A DNA stretch of 64,000 nucleotides from Klebsiella grimontii (GCF_900200035.1 NZ_FZTC01000019.1:62001-126000); one strand, 5' to 3'. Positions 51,411 to 61,889 are shown, counted from the first letter of the stretch. Notes: generated by a model from the sequence alone, not told the origin. Numbers and translations are program-made.

Positions 51411-51818
51411 ATGGCAGAGAAATTATCCGCTCAGTGCCACTGCGGCGCGGTGGCGTTTACCGTTGAGCTTAGCGATGGCTTCAACACCGTTCGCCGCTGT
51501 AACTGTTCATATTGCCGGATGCGTGGGGCGGTCGCGGTCTCCGCGCCGCTTTCAGGAATCGATGTTATCCGCGGACGGGATAAGCTCACGGAGTATCGTT
51601 TTAATACCGGTCAAGCCGTGCACTTTTTCTGCTCAGTGTGTGGGATCTATACTTTTCATCAACGGCGTTCAAACCCGCAGCAGTATGGCGTGAATGTGGC
51701 CTGCATTGACGGCGTGTCGCCTTTTGACTTTCCCTGCGTGGAGGTCAACGACGGCGTGAATCATCCAAAAGACGGCGGCGGTGGCGTGGTGGGGTATTTG
51801 CGCTACGAGAAAAAGTGA
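51411..51818 (+). CDS. GFA (glutathione-dependent formaldehyde-activating-like) family protein
   Basis: The protein has 135 residues. The zinc-site Cys pattern is CHCGAVAF, RRCNCSYCRMRGAV and FCSVCGIYTFH, all typical of the Mss4-like GFA fold. It starts 11 bases after paaY with GGGG upstream, so it may be read with paaXY, although it is not a known pathway member. These proteins were named after a formaldehyde-glutathione activity that is not general. The true role here is unknown. Confidence 0.83.
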   Translation: MAEKLSAQCHCGAVAFTVELSDGFNTVRRCNCSYCRMRGAVAVSAPLSGIDVIRGRDKLTEYRFNTGQAVHFFCSVCGIYTFHQRRSNPQQYGVNVACIDGVSPFDFPCVEVNDGVNHPKDGGGGVVGYLRYEKK

Positions 51819-51822
51819 AACA

Positions 51823-51846
51823 CTCCTCCCGCCGGGGCGGGAGGAG
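51823..51846. terminator. Hairpin between the GFA gene and azoR
   Basis: A perfect 11-bp stem, CTCCTCCCGCC / GGCGGGAGGAG, lies between two convergent genes. On the minus strand it is followed by GTTTCACTTTTTC, a broken U-tract. Confidence 0.65.
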
Positions 51847-51853
51847 GCAAATC

Positions 51854-52516
<663 letters not shown>

Positions 52517-52663
52517 CTATTCACAATCATGCCGCAGAGAAAGCGCAATAAATCGAACTCTGTATTCAGTTTTTTTGAACAAGGCACGAATTGCGCGGAT
52601 GTGGTACTCTAACGCAATACATCAAAAGAGATTTTTCCCGGCAGTGCGCTGCCCGATAACGCT

Positions 52664-55600
52664 ATGACAGAACAACAAAAAATAACCTTCTCTCAGCTCG
52701 TTACACGGCTTGATGGCCTGATGCTGCGCGATAAGTCGCGCTTCGCCGGTCGCCTGCACGGCGTGAAGAAGGTTAAAAATCCTGATGCCCAGCAGGCCAT
52801 CCTTCAGGAGATGGCGCAAGAAATTGAACAGGCGGCAGGGAGAGTCCTGCTGCGCGAAGCCGCTCGACCGGCGATAACCTACCCGGAAAACCTGCCGGTC
52901 AGCCAGAAAAAGCAGGAGATCCTCGACGCCGTGCGCGACCACCAGGTGGTGATTGTGGCGGGGGAGACCGGCTCGGGCAAAACCACCCAACTGCCGAAAA
53001 TCTGTATGGAGCTGGGACGCGGCGTTAAAGGGTTAATCGGCCATACGCAGCCGCGCCGTCTGGCCGCGCGTACCGTCGCCAACCGTATTGCCGAAGAGCT
53101 ACAAACGGAACCGGGCGGCTGCATCGGCTATAAAGTCCGCTTTAGCGATCACGTCAGCGATAACACCATGGTTAAGCTGATGACCGACGGTATTCTGCTG
53201 GCGGAAATCCAGCAGGATCGGCTGCTGATGCAGTACGACACCATTATTATCGATGAAGCGCACGAACGCAGCCTCAACATCGACTTCCTGCTTGGCTATT
53301 TGCGGGAACTGCTGCCCCGTCGCCCGGATCTGAAAATTATTATCACCTCGGCGACCATCGACCCGGAACGCTTCTCGCGCCACTTTAACAACGCGCCGAT
53401 TATCGAAGTGTCCGGGCGCACCTACCCGGTAGAAGTGCGCTATCGACCCATCGTTGAAGACGCCGACGACACCGAGCGCGATCAGCTGCAGGCGATATTT
53501 GACGCCGTTGATGAGCTCGGGCGCGAAAGCCCCGGCGATATCCTTATTTTTATGAGCGGCGAGCGCGAAATCCGCGATACCGCCGATGCGCTCAATAAGC
53601 TGAATCTGCGCCATACCGAAGTGCTGCCGCTGTACGCGCGGTTGTCCAACAGTGAGCAGAACCGCGTGTTCCAGGCCCACAGCGGGCGGCGGATCGTGCT
53701 GGCCACCAACGTCGCGGAAACCTCGCTGACCGTGCCGGGCATCAAGTACGTTATCGATCCCGGTACCGCGCGTATCAGCCGCTATAGCTTCCGGACTAAA
53801 GTACAGCGCCTGCCTATTGAGCCGGTTTCCCAGGCGTCGGCTAACCAGCGTAAGGGCCGCTGCGGCCGCGTCTCCGAAGGGATCTGTATTCGTCTCTATT
53901 CGGAAGACGACTTCCTGTCGCGCCCGGCGTTTACCGACCCGGAAATTCTGCGCACCAACCTGGCGTCGGTTATTCTGCAAATGACCGCGCTGGGCCTGGG
54001 CGATATTGCCGCGTTCCCGTTTGTTGAAGCGCCGGATAAGCGCAATATTCAGGACGGCGTACGCCTGCTGGAGGAACTGGGGGCGATTACCACCGACGAA
54101 CAGCAGACCGCCTATAAGCTGACGCCGATGGGCCGCCAGCTCAGCCAGCTACCGGTTGACCCGCGTCTGGCGCGGATGGTACTGGAGGCGCAAAAACACG
54201 GCTGCGTGCGCGAGGCGATGATCATCACCTCGGCGCTCTCGATTCAGGATCCGCGCGAGCGGCCGATGGACAAGCAGCAGGCCTCTGACGAGAAGCATCG
54301 TCGTTTCCACGATAAAGAGTCCGACTTCCTTGCCTTTGTGAATTTGTGGAACTACCTTGGCGAGCAGCAAAAAGCGCTCTCCTCGAACCAGTTCCGCCGC
54401 CAGTGCCGGGTCGATTTTCTCAACTACCTGCGCGTGCGCGAGTGGCAGGATATCTACACTCAGCTGCGTCAGGTGGTCAAAGAGCTCGGCCTGCCGGTGA
54501 ACAGCGAGCCGGCGGAGTATCGCGAAATTCACACCGCGCTGCTGACCGGCCTGCTGTCGCACATCGGTATGAAAGACGCCGACAAGCAGGAGTTTACCGG
54601 CGCGCGTAACGCTCGCTTCTCCATCTTCCCCGGCTCCGGGTTGTTCAAAAAGCCGCCGAAATGGACGATGGTCGCCGAACTGGTGGAAACCAGCCGCCTG
54701 TGGGGGCGCATCGCCGCGCGCATTGAGCCGGAGTGGGTCGAGCCGGTGGCGCAGCATCTGATCAAACGCTCGTACAGCGAACCCCACTGGGAGCGCGGGC
54801 AGGGCGCGGTGATGGCGACGGAGAAGGTGACCGTTTACGGCCTGCCGATTGTCGCGGCCCGCAAGGTCAACTACAGCCAGATTGACCCGGCGCTGTGCCG
54901 CGAACTGTTTATCCGCCACGCGCTGGTGGAGGGCGACTGGCAGACTCGCCACGCCTTCTTCCGCGAAAACCTCAAGCTGCGTAACGAGATTGAAGAGCTG
55001 GAGCATAAATCGCGCCGCCGCGACATTCTCGTCGATGACGAAACGCTGTTTGAGTTCTACGACCAGCGCATCAGCCATGACGTCATCTCCGCGCGCCACT
55101 TCGATAAATGGTGGAAGCAGGCCAGCCGCGAGACGCCGGATCTGCTCAACTTTGAAAAGAGCATGCTGATTAAGGAAGGCGCGGAGCAGGTCAGCAAGCT
55201 CGACTATCCGAACTTCTGGCACCAGGGCAACCTGAAGCTGCGTCTCACCTATCAGTTTGAACCGGGCGCCGACGCCGACGGCGTAACGGTGCATATTCCG
55301 CTGCCGCTGCTCAACCAGGTGGAAGAAGCCGGATTTGAGTGGCAGATCCCGGGGCTGCGCCGTGAGCTGATTATCGCCCTGATTAAATCGCTGCCGAAGC
55401 CGGTACGGCGTAACTTCGTTCCTGCGCCGAACTACGCGGAGGCGTTTTTAGGCCGCGCGACGCCGCTGGAACTGCCGCTGCTGGATTCTCTGGAGCGCGA
55501 ACTGCGGCGGATGACCGGCGTGACTATCGACCGCGAGGCCTGGCAGTGGGAGCAGGTGCCCGATCACCTGAAAATCACTTTCCGGGTGGTGGACGACAAA

Positions 55601-56566
55601 AACAAGAAGCTACATGAAGGGCGCTCGCTGCAGGATCTGAAAGATGCCCTGAAAGGCAAGGTACAGGAGACGCTGTCCGCGGTCGCCGATGACGGTATCG
55701 AGCAGAGCGGACTGCATATCTGGAGCTTTGGCCGGCTACCGGAGAGCTACGAGCAGAAGCGCGGCAACTATAAAGTTAAGGCCTGGCCGGCGCTGGTGGA
55801 CGAACGCGACAGCGTGGCGATCAAGCTGTTTGATAATCCGCTCGAGCAGCAGCAGGAGATGTGGCGCGGCCTGCGCCGCCTGCTGCTGCTGAATATCCCG
55901 TCGCCGATTAAATACCTGCACGAGAAGCTGCCGAATAAAGCCAAGCTGGGGCTCTATTTCAACCCCTACGGCAAAGTGCTGGATCTGATCGATGACTGTA
56001 TCTCCTGCGGCGTGGATAAGCTGATCGATGAAGCGGGCGGGCCGGTATGGACCGAAGAGGGCTTTGCCGCGCTGCATGAAAAGGTGCGCGCTGAACTCAA
56101 CGAGACGGTGGTGGAAATCGCCAAACAGGTTGAGCAGACTCTGACCGCGGTGTTTAACATCAATAAACGCCTGAAAGGCCGCGTGGATATGACCATGGCG
56201 CTGGGGCTGTCGGATATCAAATCGCAGATGAGCGGTCTGGTGTATCGCGGCTTCGTCACCGGCAACGGCTTCCGCCGCCTGGGTGATACGCTGCGCTATC
56301 TGCAGGCGATTGAAAAGCGGCTGGAGAAAATGGCGATCGATCCGCACCGCGATCGCGCGCAGATGCTCAAAGTGGAGAGCCTCCAGCAGAGGTGGCAGCA
56401 GTGGTTGAATAAGCTACCGCCTCAGCGCCGTCAGGATGACGATGTGCAGGAGATCCGCTGGATGATTGAAGAGCTGCGCGTCAGCCTGTTCGCCCAGCAG
56501 CTCGGCACGCCGTATCCGATTTCCGATAAGCGGGTGCTGCAGGCGATGGAGCAGATCGCGGCCTAA
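52664..56566 (+). CDS. hrpA: HrpA, DEAH-box RNA helicase
   Basis: The protein has 1300 residues, the E. coli size, and matches it along its whole length. Walker A is GETGSGKTT at 100-108, the DEAH box is IIIDEAHERS around 200, and motif III is ITSATIDPERFS. The helicase C domain ends with NQRKGRCGRVSEG, followed by HA2 and a long C-terminal region specific to bacterial HrpA. It has roles in mRNA processing of fimbrial transcripts and in rescue of stalled ribosomes. No Shine-Dalgarno sequence is clear before the ATG, but the start matches orthologues. Confidence 0.96.
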   Translation: MTEQQKITFSQLVTRLDGLMLRDKSRFAGRLHGVKKVKNPDAQQAILQEMAQEIEQAAGRVLLREAARPAITYPENLPVSQKKQEILDAVRDHQVVIVAGETGSGKTTQLPKICMELGRGVKGLIGHTQPRRLAARTVANRIAEELQTEPGGCIGYKVRFSDHVSDNTMVKLMTDGILLAEIQQDRLLMQYDTIIIDEAHERSLNIDFLLGYLRELLPRRPDLKIIITSATIDPERFSRHFNNAPIIEVSGRTYPVEVRYRPIVEDADDTERDQLQAIFDAVDELGRESPGDILIFMSGEREIRDTADALNKLNLRHTEVLPLYARLSNSEQNRVFQAHSGRRIVLATNVAETSLTVPGIKYVIDPGTARISRYSFRTKVQRLPIEPVSQASANQRKGRCGRVSEGICIRLYSEDDFLSRPAFTDPEILRTNLASVILQMTALGLGDIAAFPFVEAPDKRNIQDGVRLLEELGAITTDEQQTAYKLTPMGRQLSQLPVDPRLARMVLEAQKHGCVREAMIITSALSIQDPRERPMDKQQASDEKHRRFHDKESDFLAFVNLWNYLGEQQKALSSNQFRRQCRVDFLNYLRVREWQDIYTQLRQVVKELGLPVNSEPAEYREIHTALLTGLLSHIGMKDADKQEFTGARNARFSIFPGSGLFKKPPKWTMVAELVETSRLWGRIAARIEPEWVEPVAQHLIKRSYSEPHWERGQGAVMATEKVTVYGLPIVAARKVNYSQIDPALCRELFIRHALVEGDWQTRHAFFRENLKLRNEIEELEHKSRRRDILVDDETLFEFYDQRISHDVISARHFDKWWKQASRETPDLLNFEKSMLIKEGAEQVSKLDYPNFWHQGNLKLRLTYQFEPGADADGVTVHIPLPLLNQVEEAGFEWQIPGLRRELIIALIKSLPKPVRRNFVPAPNYAEAFLGRATPLELPLLDSLERELRRMTGVTIDREAWQWEQVPDHLKITFRVVDDKNKKLHEGRSLQDLKDALKGKVQETLSAVADDGIEQSGLHIWSFGRLPESYEQKRGNYKVKAWPALVDERDSVAIKLFDNPLEQQQEMWRGLRRLLLLNIPSPIKYLHEKLPNKAKLGLYFNPYGKVLDLIDDCISCGVDKLIDEAGGPVWTEEGFAALHEKVRAELNETVVEIAKQVEQTLTAVFNINKRLKGRVDMTMALGLSDIKSQMSGLVYRGFVTGNGFRRLGDTLRYLQAIEKRLEKMAIDPHRDRAQMLKVESLQQRWQQWLNKLPPQRRQDDDVQEIRWMIEELRVSLFAQQLGTPYPISDKRVLQAMEQIAA

Positions 56567-56573
56567 GCCGTCA

Positions 56574-56605
56574 CTGACCCCGGTGGCGCGGGCTGCCGGG
56601 GTCAG
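56574..56605. terminator. Hairpin between hrpA and the O-methyltransferase gene
   Basis: CTGACCCCGG and CCGGGGTCAG form a perfect 10-bp stem around a 12-base loop, between convergent genes. There is no U-tract, so rho or another factor may be needed. Confidence 0.55.
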
Positions 56606-56614
56606 CGAGTCACG

Positions 56615-57274
56615 TCAGGCGTTCACCCACGCGAGGGTGAACCCGTCCCAGCCTTTGCTGCCCACCGTTTGCAGGGCCGTGACCGTTAGCCGTGGGTCGC
56701 TGCCCATCATGTCGATAAACGCTCTGACCCCCTGCACCCGGTCGTCCGCGCTATCCGGGTTCGTCACTTCGCCGTCGCGCACTACGTTATCGCCCACAAT
56801 CACTGTCCCCGGGCGGGAATAGCGCAACGCCCAGCGCAGATAGTTGGGGTTATTCGGCTTATCCGCGTCGATAAAAATGAGATCGAACGGCGGGCGATCG
56901 CCCAGTTTTTCGAGGCTGGTCAGCGCCGGGCCTTCCAGCACCGCAACGCGATCGTCCACGCCCGCCAGACGGAGGTTCTCGCGCGCGACGGCGGCATGAT
57001 GCGCGTCGGCCTCCAGGGTGAGCAATTCACCATCGGCGGGCAACTCCCGGGCCATCCAGATAGTGCTGTAGCCGCCGAGCGTGCCGATCTCCAGGATGCG
57101 TTTGGCGCCCGTCATGCGCACCAGCAGGGCCAGGAACTGCCCCTGATTGGCGGCGACGTCGATCGCCGGAAGACCGGCGCGCTGGTTATTCTCCAGGACC
57201 TGGCTGAGGAGCGGATCGTTGGGAATTAACGCTTCCACGAGATAATTATCTACTGCCGACCACTGTTGTTGCAT
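56615..57274 (-). CDS. SAM-dependent O-methyltransferase (catechol/caffeoyl-CoA type)
   Basis: The protein has 219 residues. The SAM motif is ILEIGTLGGYSTIWMARELP, motif II is LTLEADAHHAAVARENL, and the metal-binding Asp is in FDLIFIDADKPNNPNYLRWA. This is the COMT/CCoAOMT class, which methylates vicinal hydroxyl groups of catechol-like substrates with Mg2+. It begins 15 bases after the outer-membrane factor gene and reads the same way, so it is very likely the last gene of the five-gene efflux operon. This suggests that the enzyme modifies a phenolic compound that the pump exports, or that it is just co-regulated. Confidence 0.87.
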   Translation of the reverse strand: MQQQWSAVDNYLVEALIPNDPLLSQVLENNQRAGLPAIDVAANQGQFLALLVRMTGAKRILEIGTLGGYSTIWMARELPADGELLTLEADAHHAAVARENLRLAGVDDRVAVLEGPALTSLEKLGDRPPFDLIFIDADKPNNPNYLRWALRYSRPGTVIVGDNVVRDGEVTNPDSADDRVQGVRAFIDMMGSDPRLTVTALQTVGSKGWDGFTLAWVNA

Positions 57275-57289
57275 GTCAGATTTCCCGTC

Positions 57290-58669
57290 TTACGTCCCTG
57301 ATGAATCAGACCAGCCGCCTCCCAGCGACCGGTACAAATCGACTTGCGCCAGCAGCAGGTTGTTTTTCACCTGTACCACGCTGAGCTGGGTGGAAAACAG
57401 CGTACGCTGGGCGTCGAGTACGTCCAGATAGGATGAATAACCGTTGCGATAGCGGTTTTGCGCGATGCGCAGCGTCTCCTGGGCCACCTTCTCCTGCGCC
57501 TGTAGCTCCGAGAGCTGCTCGCCGTAGCGGCCAATCGCATCGAGACTGTCATTGACCTCTTTAAACGCGCCGCGCACCGTTTTTTCATAGCTATACAGCG
57601 CCTGATTGCGCTGGGCCATCGATACGTCGACCTGGGCATTCAGCGCCTGGCGGTTAAGCAGCGGCGCCAGAATGCTGCCGCCGAGGCTCCATAAGCGTAG
57701 CGGATTATCCAGTAGGTCCGGCAGGGTGCGATCCTGCAGGCTGCCGGTGGCGGTAAGGTTGATGGACGGCAGCAGCTGCGCCTGCGATGACGCCAGGGTG
57801 GCGTCGGCGGCCACCAGCTGACGCTGGGCCTGAACGATATCCGGTCGGCGGTTGAGCAGGGTTGACGGCAGTTGGGACGGTAGCGATAGCGGCGAAAGCT
57901 GCGCGAACGCGTTGCGCTTAACGGCGCCAGGATTGGCGCCGAGCAAAAGGCTGAGCGCATTTTCCTGCTGGGCGATTTGATGGCGCAACGGCGGGATTTG
58001 CGCGCGCGTGGAGCGCAGTTCGGAGTCCGCCTGCATCAGCTCCAGGCGTGAGGTATAGCCCGTCTCAAACTGGCGCTTCGCCAGATTGAATGCATCTTCG
58101 CGCGATTTTAGCGTTTGCTGCGTCACCCGCAGCTGTTCATCCAGCGACAGCAGGGTGATGTAGCCGACCGCCACCGAAGAGGCGACGGTCAGGTTCGCCG
58201 CGGCGGCCGCGGCTTTTTGCGCTTCCAGGCTGGCCTGCGCCGCGCTGGCGGCGCTGCGGTTGGCGCCCCAGATATCGACATCGTAGCTGGCGGTCAGCGC
58301 GCCTTTATACACCGTACTGTGAACGGGCAGGCCGGTAGCGGCCGACTGAGACCGCGCGCGGGTGCCGGTCAGTCCGGCGTCAAGCGAGGGAAACAGGCTG
58401 CTATCGGCGGCGTAGGCCCGGGCCTGGTACTCATTGACCCGTTCGCGAGCCATCAGCACGTCGCTGTTGTAGCGCAGCGCCTGGTCAACGTAGAGATTGA
58501 GCGTACTGTCGTGGAAGTTGCGCCACCACACGCCCTCAACGGGGCTGGAGGGTCCGACATCCGCCCGCCAGGCGGCGGGGATCTGTAGACCGGGCGCGGC
58601 CTGCTGAACGTCGGCGGACTGGCAGCCGGCCAGCGCAAGGATAACGGCGAGAGCGAGCGGGCGGATCAT
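57290..58669 (-). CDS. Outer-membrane efflux factor, NodT/OprM-type lipoprotein
   Basis: The protein has 459 residues. The lipoprotein signal ends LALAGC with Cys16. Two OEP domains follow (about 60-250 and 265-450) with the expected long helices (QTLKSREDAFNLAKRQFETG, AQNRYRNGYSSYLDVLDAQR). It forms the trimeric outer-membrane channel for the adaptor and MFS pump encoded upstream in the operon. Its start overlaps the stop of the adaptor gene by 4 bases. Having its own channel gene makes the system independent of TolC. Confidence 0.92.
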   Translation of the reverse strand: MIRPLALAVILALAGCQSADVQQAAPGLQIPAAWRADVGPSSPVEGVWWRNFHDSTLNLYVDQALRYNSDVLMARERVNEYQARAYAADSSLFPSLDAGLTGTRARSQSAATGLPVHSTVYKGALTASYDVDIWGANRSAASAAQASLEAQKAAAAAANLTVASSVAVGYITLLSLDEQLRVTQQTLKSREDAFNLAKRQFETGYTSRLELMQADSELRSTRAQIPPLRHQIAQQENALSLLLGANPGAVKRNAFAQLSPLSLPSQLPSTLLNRRPDIVQAQRQLVAADATLASSQAQLLPSINLTATGSLQDRTLPDLLDNPLRLWSLGGSILAPLLNRQALNAQVDVSMAQRNQALYSYEKTVRGAFKEVNDSLDAIGRYGEQLSELQAQEKVAQETLRIAQNRYRNGYSSYLDVLDAQRTLFSTQLSVVQVKNNLLLAQVDLYRSLGGGWSDSSGT

Positions 58670-59751
58670 TGCTGTTTCTCCGCGCGGGTATCGATGGTGA
58701 CCTGCACCGACATCCCCGGCCGCAGACGCTGGCCGTTCTTCTGCCCCTCATCAACGGCGATGCGTACCGGAATGCGCTGGGCGATTTTGACAAAGTTACC
58801 GGTGGCGTTATCCGGGGAAATGGCGCTGAACTCGACGCCGGTCGCCGGCGAGATGCTCTGCACCGTGCCGGTGAATTTCTCGCTGTTCAGCGCATCAACG
58901 GTAAAAGTTACCCGCTGTCCGACGCGCACCTGCGCCAGCTGGGTCTCTTTCAGATTCGCGATCAGCCAGTGCTGCGGCGGCACCAGCGAGGTGAGATGCG
59001 TCCCGGCGGTGACGTAAGCGCCAAGGCGGACGGAGATTTGCCCGAGCTGTCCATCCGTCGGCGCGATAATCCGGGTGTTTTGCAGGTCGATCTGCGCCAG
59101 CTCCAGCGCCGCTTTTGCGCTGGCGACGTCGGCGAGCAGCGAATCGCGGTTAACGATGGTGGATTGCAGATCCTGGCGCGACATTTCCAGCGTCGCTTTG
59201 GCCTGCTCGATATCCGCGGTGCCCTGCGCCGCGCTGGCGCGGGCGGAATCGCGTTCGCGAATCGATAGCGAGCCGTCGGCGGTCAGCTCCTGAACGCGTT
59301 TTAAATCGGCCTGGGTTTTCAGATTTTGCGCGCGGGCGTTCTGCAGCGCCGCTTCGTTACGTGCGATAACCGCCTCGGCGCTTCTGCGCTGCTGCTGATT
59401 GTTCTTCAGCGCCGCCTCTTTCATCGCCAGCGTTGCTTGTGCCTGATGGACGCGCTGCTTATAGATGCGCTCGTCAATCTGGAACAGCACGTCGCCGGCT
59501 TTAACCTGATTAAAATCCTGAACCTTCACCTCGGTGATATAACCGTTGACCTGCGGGCTGATAAACGTGGTTTGCCCGCGAACGTAGGCGTTATCGGTAA
59601 ACTGGCTTTCACGGGTAAACGGCGGCAGCTGCCAGGCGTAGAGAATAACCAGTACCCCAACGATGCCAATGGCGGCGGCGGTGAAAATCGAGACGATGCG
59701 AATATTATTTCGGGTGTTGGCCTGCTGTTTGGCCGCATCCTGCTGACTCAT
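58666..59751 (-). CDS. EmrA-like HlyD family membrane fusion protein
   Basis: The protein has 361 residues. It has an N-terminal anchor (about 20-40), then the lipoyl motif FISPQVNGYITEVKVQDFNQ and a long coiled coil (about 90-200, AKATLEMSRQDLQSTIVNRD). The second lipoyl half is TRIIAPTDGQLGQISVRLGA. It links the MFS pump to the outer-membrane factor. It lies 19 bases after the MFS gene and overlaps the OMF gene by 4. Confidence 0.92.
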   Translation of the reverse strand: MSQQDAAKQQANTRNNIRIVSIFTAAAIGIVGVLVILYAWQLPPFTRESQFTDNAYVRGQTTFISPQVNGYITEVKVQDFNQVKAGDVLFQIDERIYKQRVHQAQATLAMKEAALKNNQQQRRSAEAVIARNEAALQNARAQNLKTQADLKRVQELTADGSLSIRERDSARASAAQGTADIEQAKATLEMSRQDLQSTIVNRDSLLADVASAKAALELAQIDLQNTRIIAPTDGQLGQISVRLGAYVTAGTHLTSLVPPQHWLIANLKETQLAQVRVGQRVTFTVDALNSEKFTGTVQSISPATGVEFSAISPDNATGNFVKIAQRIPVRIAVDEGQKNGQRLRPGMSVQVTIDTRAEKQQ

Positions 59752-59770
59752 AATGACTCCAGAGTAAATT

Positions 59771-61423
59771 TTATTTGCTACCCGTCGCGCGTTTCAGCGC
59801 GATGCGGGCGGTAATACGTAATCTTATTAAGCGCCAGAAAACCCATACCAGCGTGGCGGCTGAAATCGCCGCCGTCAGCAGATAGGTATCATTGTAAGCC
59901 AGAATATTGGCCTGCAGCGTGGCGGCGTTTTGCAGCAGCGTGGTGGCCTGAACGTTGAGCAGGGTGCTGTCGCCAATCTGGCTTTGATACATCTGGCTGT
60001 ACTGCTGCAAACGCTCGGTAATCAGCGGATTGAGCGTGGTGAGCTGGTCGGCGAGCTGGCTGGAGTGAAACTTCTCCCGCCAGGTCTGGAAAGTACCGAG
60101 AATGGCGGAGCCCAGCAGACCGCCGATATTCTGGCTCATGCCGAACAGCACCGAGAAGCTCACCAGGTTGCGCTGGTCGGCAATGACCCCGCCAATCCCC
60201 GCCAGCATCGCCGGGGCGAGGAAGAAGGCGCTGCCGAAACCCAGCAGAAACTGGCTGAACATCAGCTGCTCCGGGCGGGTGAGGATCGTCGACTGGCTGT
60301 CCAGCAGCGATCCAACCATAATTAACGCCAGCGCTGTGGCGGTAGGCCAGTAGAGACGCTGCGGGTTGAGCGTCAGGCAGCTGGCGACGATGCCGCAGAG
60401 GATCCCGGCGAAAATCGACCACGCCAGGTTGGTCATCTGTTCATTCTGCAGGCCGACGTACTGCAGCCAGCCGATGACGCCGGTATTCTGCTCCGCCAGC
60501 ACGATACGGATCAGCAGCATAATCAGCCCGAGGCGCAGAATACTGCCGCTGGAGAGCCATTTGATATTGAGCAGCGGGTTGCTGCGGTTATGCTCAAAGG
60601 CAATCGCGGAGACAATCAGCATCACCGCCCCCGCAAGCGCCCAGCCGATCCACGGCGCTTCAAACCACCAGTCCAGCCGTCCCAGCGACAGTACCGCGGT
60701 GACCAGCGCCATCCCCGGCGCCAGCAGGAAGAAGGTGATGAAGTCTTTTTTCTCAAACACCTTTTTCCGATCGCTTGGCGGCAGCTTGAGGGCGATTACG
60801 CAGGCCAGCGACACCAGCGCCAGTCCCAGTTCAAAGAAGTACAGCCCGCGCCACTCGTCAATTTGCAGCAGCTCGGTTGAAAACAGGCGCGCCAGCGGGA
60901 TCGCCAGCGATGAACCGGTGATGCCGATGGTCAGCGCTTTGAGCCGATGGCGGGCGGGCCAGGCCTGCACTTGATAATAAATCCCCAGCGAGCTTAGTGC
61001 CGCGGCCACCATGCCGTGGGCGGCGCGCACCATCAGCGCGGAACTGAGGTCGTTGACGAACAGGTGGAAGAAGGTCACCAGCACGTAGAGGACGAGAAAA
61101 CCTTCGGTAAAAGCGCGCAGGCCGAACTGCTGGCGGAACTTCACCAGCAGCAGGTTGATGGAGACGTTGGTCATTACGTAGACCGCCGGGAGCCAGGCAA
61201 TCTCCGTCGACCAGGCAGCAAAGGTCCCCTGCAACAGCTGTAGATTGGCGGTCACCACCGCGTTGCCCAGCGCGCCGGTCAGGCAGACCAGCAGCCCGAC
61301 GATCCCGTAGGCAATCCGTTTTGGCGTACTGTGGATCGGGGTGGACGGCGAACCGAGGATCGCCGGTTTTTCGTGCGGGGCCCAGTCGTGGGGCACATAG
61401 GGATTGTCTTTACGGCGAGGCAT
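59771..61423 (-). CDS. EmrB-like MFS multidrug transporter (DHA2, 14 TM)
   Basis: The protein has 550 residues with an N-terminal cytoplasmic tail of about 30, then 14 helices. The first helix region has VCLTGALGNAVVTANLQLLQ and the second has TEIAWLPAVYVMTNVSINLL. The fatty-acid or aromatic export subgroup (FarB/EmrB/BcrA-like) fits better than the QacA group. It starts at the TAATG junction, where its ATG overlaps the stop of the marR-type gene, indicating translational coupling. It should export an aromatic or hydrophobic acid through its own adaptor and channel. Confidence 0.9.
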   Translation of the reverse strand: MPRRKDNPYVPHDWAPHEKPAILGSPSTPIHSTPKRIAYGIVGLLVCLTGALGNAVVTANLQLLQGTFAAWSTEIAWLPAVYVMTNVSINLLLVKFRQQFGLRAFTEGFLVLYVLVTFFHLFVNDLSSALMVRAAHGMVAAALSSLGIYYQVQAWPARHRLKALTIGITGSSLAIPLARLFSTELLQIDEWRGLYFFELGLALVSLACVIALKLPPSDRKKVFEKKDFITFFLLAPGMALVTAVLSLGRLDWWFEAPWIGWALAGAVMLIVSAIAFEHNRSNPLLNIKWLSSGSILRLGLIMLLIRIVLAEQNTGVIGWLQYVGLQNEQMTNLAWSIFAGILCGIVASCLTLNPQRLYWPTATALALIMVGSLLDSQSTILTRPEQLMFSQFLLGFGSAFFLAPAMLAGIGGVIADQRNLVSFSVLFGMSQNIGGLLGSAILGTFQTWREKFHSSQLADQLTTLNPLITERLQQYSQMYQSQIGDSTLLNVQATTLLQNAATLQANILAYNDTYLLTAAISAATLVWVFWRLIRLRITARIALKRATGSK

Positions 61424-61854
61424 TATTTTTTCTCGACCTCGCGCAGCAGCTTCTCCAGGACCCGCTGCGTCTGCCGCTGTTCCTCGGGAGTGATGGCGGT
61501 GAGGATCTCCTCACGTAAATCATCGGCCACCGTTTTCACCTGCTGATACACCTCAAGGCCTTTAGCGGTGGCGATCAGCAGCCGTTTGCGTTTATCGCGC
61601 TCGGTTTTAATCCGCTCGACCAGGCCAACATCGACCAGACGGTTAAGCAGCGGCACGAGAGTTGCGCTTTCGACGCCCAGCTCCTGGGCCAGCTCGCTTT
61701 GCGATAGCGGCTGTTCGTGGCGCGCGATGGCGGAAACGGCGACCCAGCTGGCCTGGCTCATGCCGAGGCCCTTAAGCCGGCGGTTGACCGCCAGCCGCCA
61801 GTGGTGGGCGGTGAGATACAAAAGATGGGAAAAGTTAAGTTGTCGGCTATCCAT
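61423..61854 (-). CDS. MarR family transcriptional repressor
   Basis: The protein has 143 residues and starts MDSRQLNFSHLLYLTAHHWR. The MarR winged HTH is QSELAQELGVESATLVPLLN followed by RLVDVGLVERIKTERDKRKR, the conserved DxR wing. It is first in the marR-MFS-HlyD-OMF-OMT operon, and a palindrome just upstream of its ATG is the likely autoregulatory site. Phenolic acids are typical ligands of such proteins. Confidence 0.9.
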   Translation of the reverse strand: MDSRQLNFSHLLYLTAHHWRLAVNRRLKGLGMSQASWVAVSAIARHEQPLSQSELAQELGVESATLVPLLNRLVDVGLVERIKTERDKRKRLLIATAKGLEVYQQVKTVADDLREEILTAITPEEQRQTQRVLEKLLREVEKK

Positions 61855-61869
61855 AGGTCAATCTGCAAT

Positions 61870-61889
61870 ATCGTTAGAACTCTAATGAT
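61870..61889. promoter_or_regulatory. Candidate MarR operator ATCGTTAG-N4-CTAATGAT
   Basis: The arms match in 7 of 8 positions around AACT, giving the TTAG...CTAA core common in MarR-family sites. It lies 16 bp upstream of the marR-type ATG. On the minus strand it overlaps a weak promoter, TTGCCA-N17-TTCTAA. Confidence 0.55.

Noticed and set aside
54149-55294. 381-codon open frame opposite hrpA
   Set aside because: It lies fully inside hrpA, which matches E. coli HrpA throughout. The antisense frame has no ribosome site or known motif.
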